Source of the DNA: Deltaproteobacteria bacterium
GTDB taxonomy: Bacteria > Desulfobacterota > Syntrophia > Syntrophales > UBA2210
DNA length: 5,604 nt
Direction: 5' to 3'
Assembly: GCA_011056825.1 (NCBI GenBank)
Contig: DSBH01000267.1
Span: 1 to 5,604 of the forward strand
Shown: positions 5,145 to 5,604 of the stretch, piece by piece
How the letters are laid out: each line of letters begins with the position of its first letter
Position numbering within the stretch: the stretch's first letter is position 1
Notes under the pieces: model-generated
Database searches by the model: none
The model's input: the letters and a program-made list of their open reading frames with translations, nothing else
Told to the model about the DNA's origin: nothing
Made by a program: the position numbers and the translations under genes

Positions 5145-5604
5145 TTATGTCTCCCCCTCCATGGGTTCCACCTCAAGAATCAATCCCTTGACGGCGGTCA
5201 CCCGAACAGCCGTTCCCTCCTCGATGTCCCGAGAACCGACGGCGTTCCAGTATGAACCCATGACGAACACTCTGCCGCCATTCCGGTGAACAGGCGCTAC
5301 CGCCCGCCCCGTAGCCCCGATCATTCCCTCAACCCCGGTGGCGGGTTTTCTGCTGTGGGCCTTGACGGCAAGGCCGATGACGATAATGAAAAAAAGACTG
5401 ACCAGAATAACGGCGGGAATCATTACCTCGAAAGAAACCCTGAGAGCCGGATCGGGAGTATCAAACAACAAAAGCGAGCCCAGGGCTAGCGATATGACCC
5501 CCGCCACTGAAAGCATGCCGTAACTTGTTATCATGATTTCAGCCACAAAAAGTATTACTGCGAAAATTATCAGCAGCACTCCCGCGTAATTGACGGGCAG
5601 CGTC
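5145..5604 (-). CDS. nfeD: NfeD protein, probably long form, C-terminal part (5' end outside window)
   Basis: The gene runs off the right edge. The visible 152 residues begin TLPVNYAGVLLIIFAVILFVAE, a sequence typical of the junction between the ClpP-like serine-protease domain and the membrane domain in long NfeD (NfeD1b) proteins. Three visible hydrophobic segments follow (about visible residues 4-24, 29-49 and 60-80). The C-terminal OB-fold domain contains the marks GVEGMIGATGRAV, a Gly-rich turn, GSYWNAVG, IEEGTAVRVTAVKGLILEVEP. The in-frame GTG at 5579 is not a real start, because the frame continues open and conserved to the window edge. NfeD proteins are inner-membrane partners of SPFH proteins. 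That this one has the protease domain is inferred, since that part is not visible. It is the first visible gene of the four-gene group. Confidence 0.9.
   Translation of the reverse strand, partial: TLPVNYAGVLLIIFAVILFVAEIMITSYGMLSVAGVISLALGSLLLFDTPDPALRVSFEVMIPAVILVSLFFIIVIGLAVKAHSRKPATGVEGMIGATGRAVAPVHRNGGRVFVMGSYWNAVGSRDIEEGTAVRVTAVKGLILEVEPMEGET

Overview
The window looks like chromosomal sequence from a Gram-negative bacterium with roughly balanced to moderately high GC. The closest feel is a deltaproteobacterium (Desulfobacterota, Syntrophales- or Desulfuromonadales-like); this is an inference from protein style and the tRNA sequence, not a search. Nearly everything is on the minus strand. 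The only plus-strand gene is the last 38 codons of an HrpA-type RNA helicase at the left edge, which converges on the minus-strand genes. I see no integrase, transposase, CRISPR array, phage gene or toxin-antitoxin pair, so this reads as housekeeping and envelope-related sequence rather than a mobile island.

Reading in the direction of minus-strand transcription (right to left): (1) 5604-3283 is a compact four-gene group. It holds the C-terminal part of a long-form NfeD protein, a slipin (stomatin-like SPFH/band 7 protein), a small four-helix membrane protein of the LiaI/LiaF-like (DUF5668) type, and a HAD-superfamily phosphatase resembling MtnX. Gaps are 27 bp, 57 bp and a 4-bp GTGA stop/start overlap, so co-transcription is likely. 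NfeD-slipin is a well-known membrane pair; the two downstream genes are less usual company. (2) 3282-3096 is a non-coding gap with a candidate sigma-70 promoter and a strong tandem Shine-Dalgarno. (3) 3095-1395 encodes an exported 566-residue protein that joins a TolB/FlgO-like N-terminal domain to FG-GAP/VCBS-type calcium-loop repeats.

(4) 1389-1219 is a self-contained tRNA-Met(CAT) unit: a promoter with a perfect TTGACA -35 and a GC-rich discriminator only 5 bp past the FG-GAP gene's stop codon, the tRNA with encoded CCA, and a hairpin/T-tract terminator. (5) 1150-184 holds a single-domain universal stress protein with an atypical nucleotide-binding loop, followed by a DUF2062 membrane protein whose N-terminus is unclear and may involve a frameshift or a non-standard start. 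(6) 183-119 is a short convergent gap without a convincing terminator, and 118-2 is the helicase end.

I do not see a clearly new multi-gene system. The best candidates for a second look are the TolB-like/FG-GAP protein of unknown function, the NfeD-slipin-LiaI-like-phosphatase group, and the DUF2062 start region.
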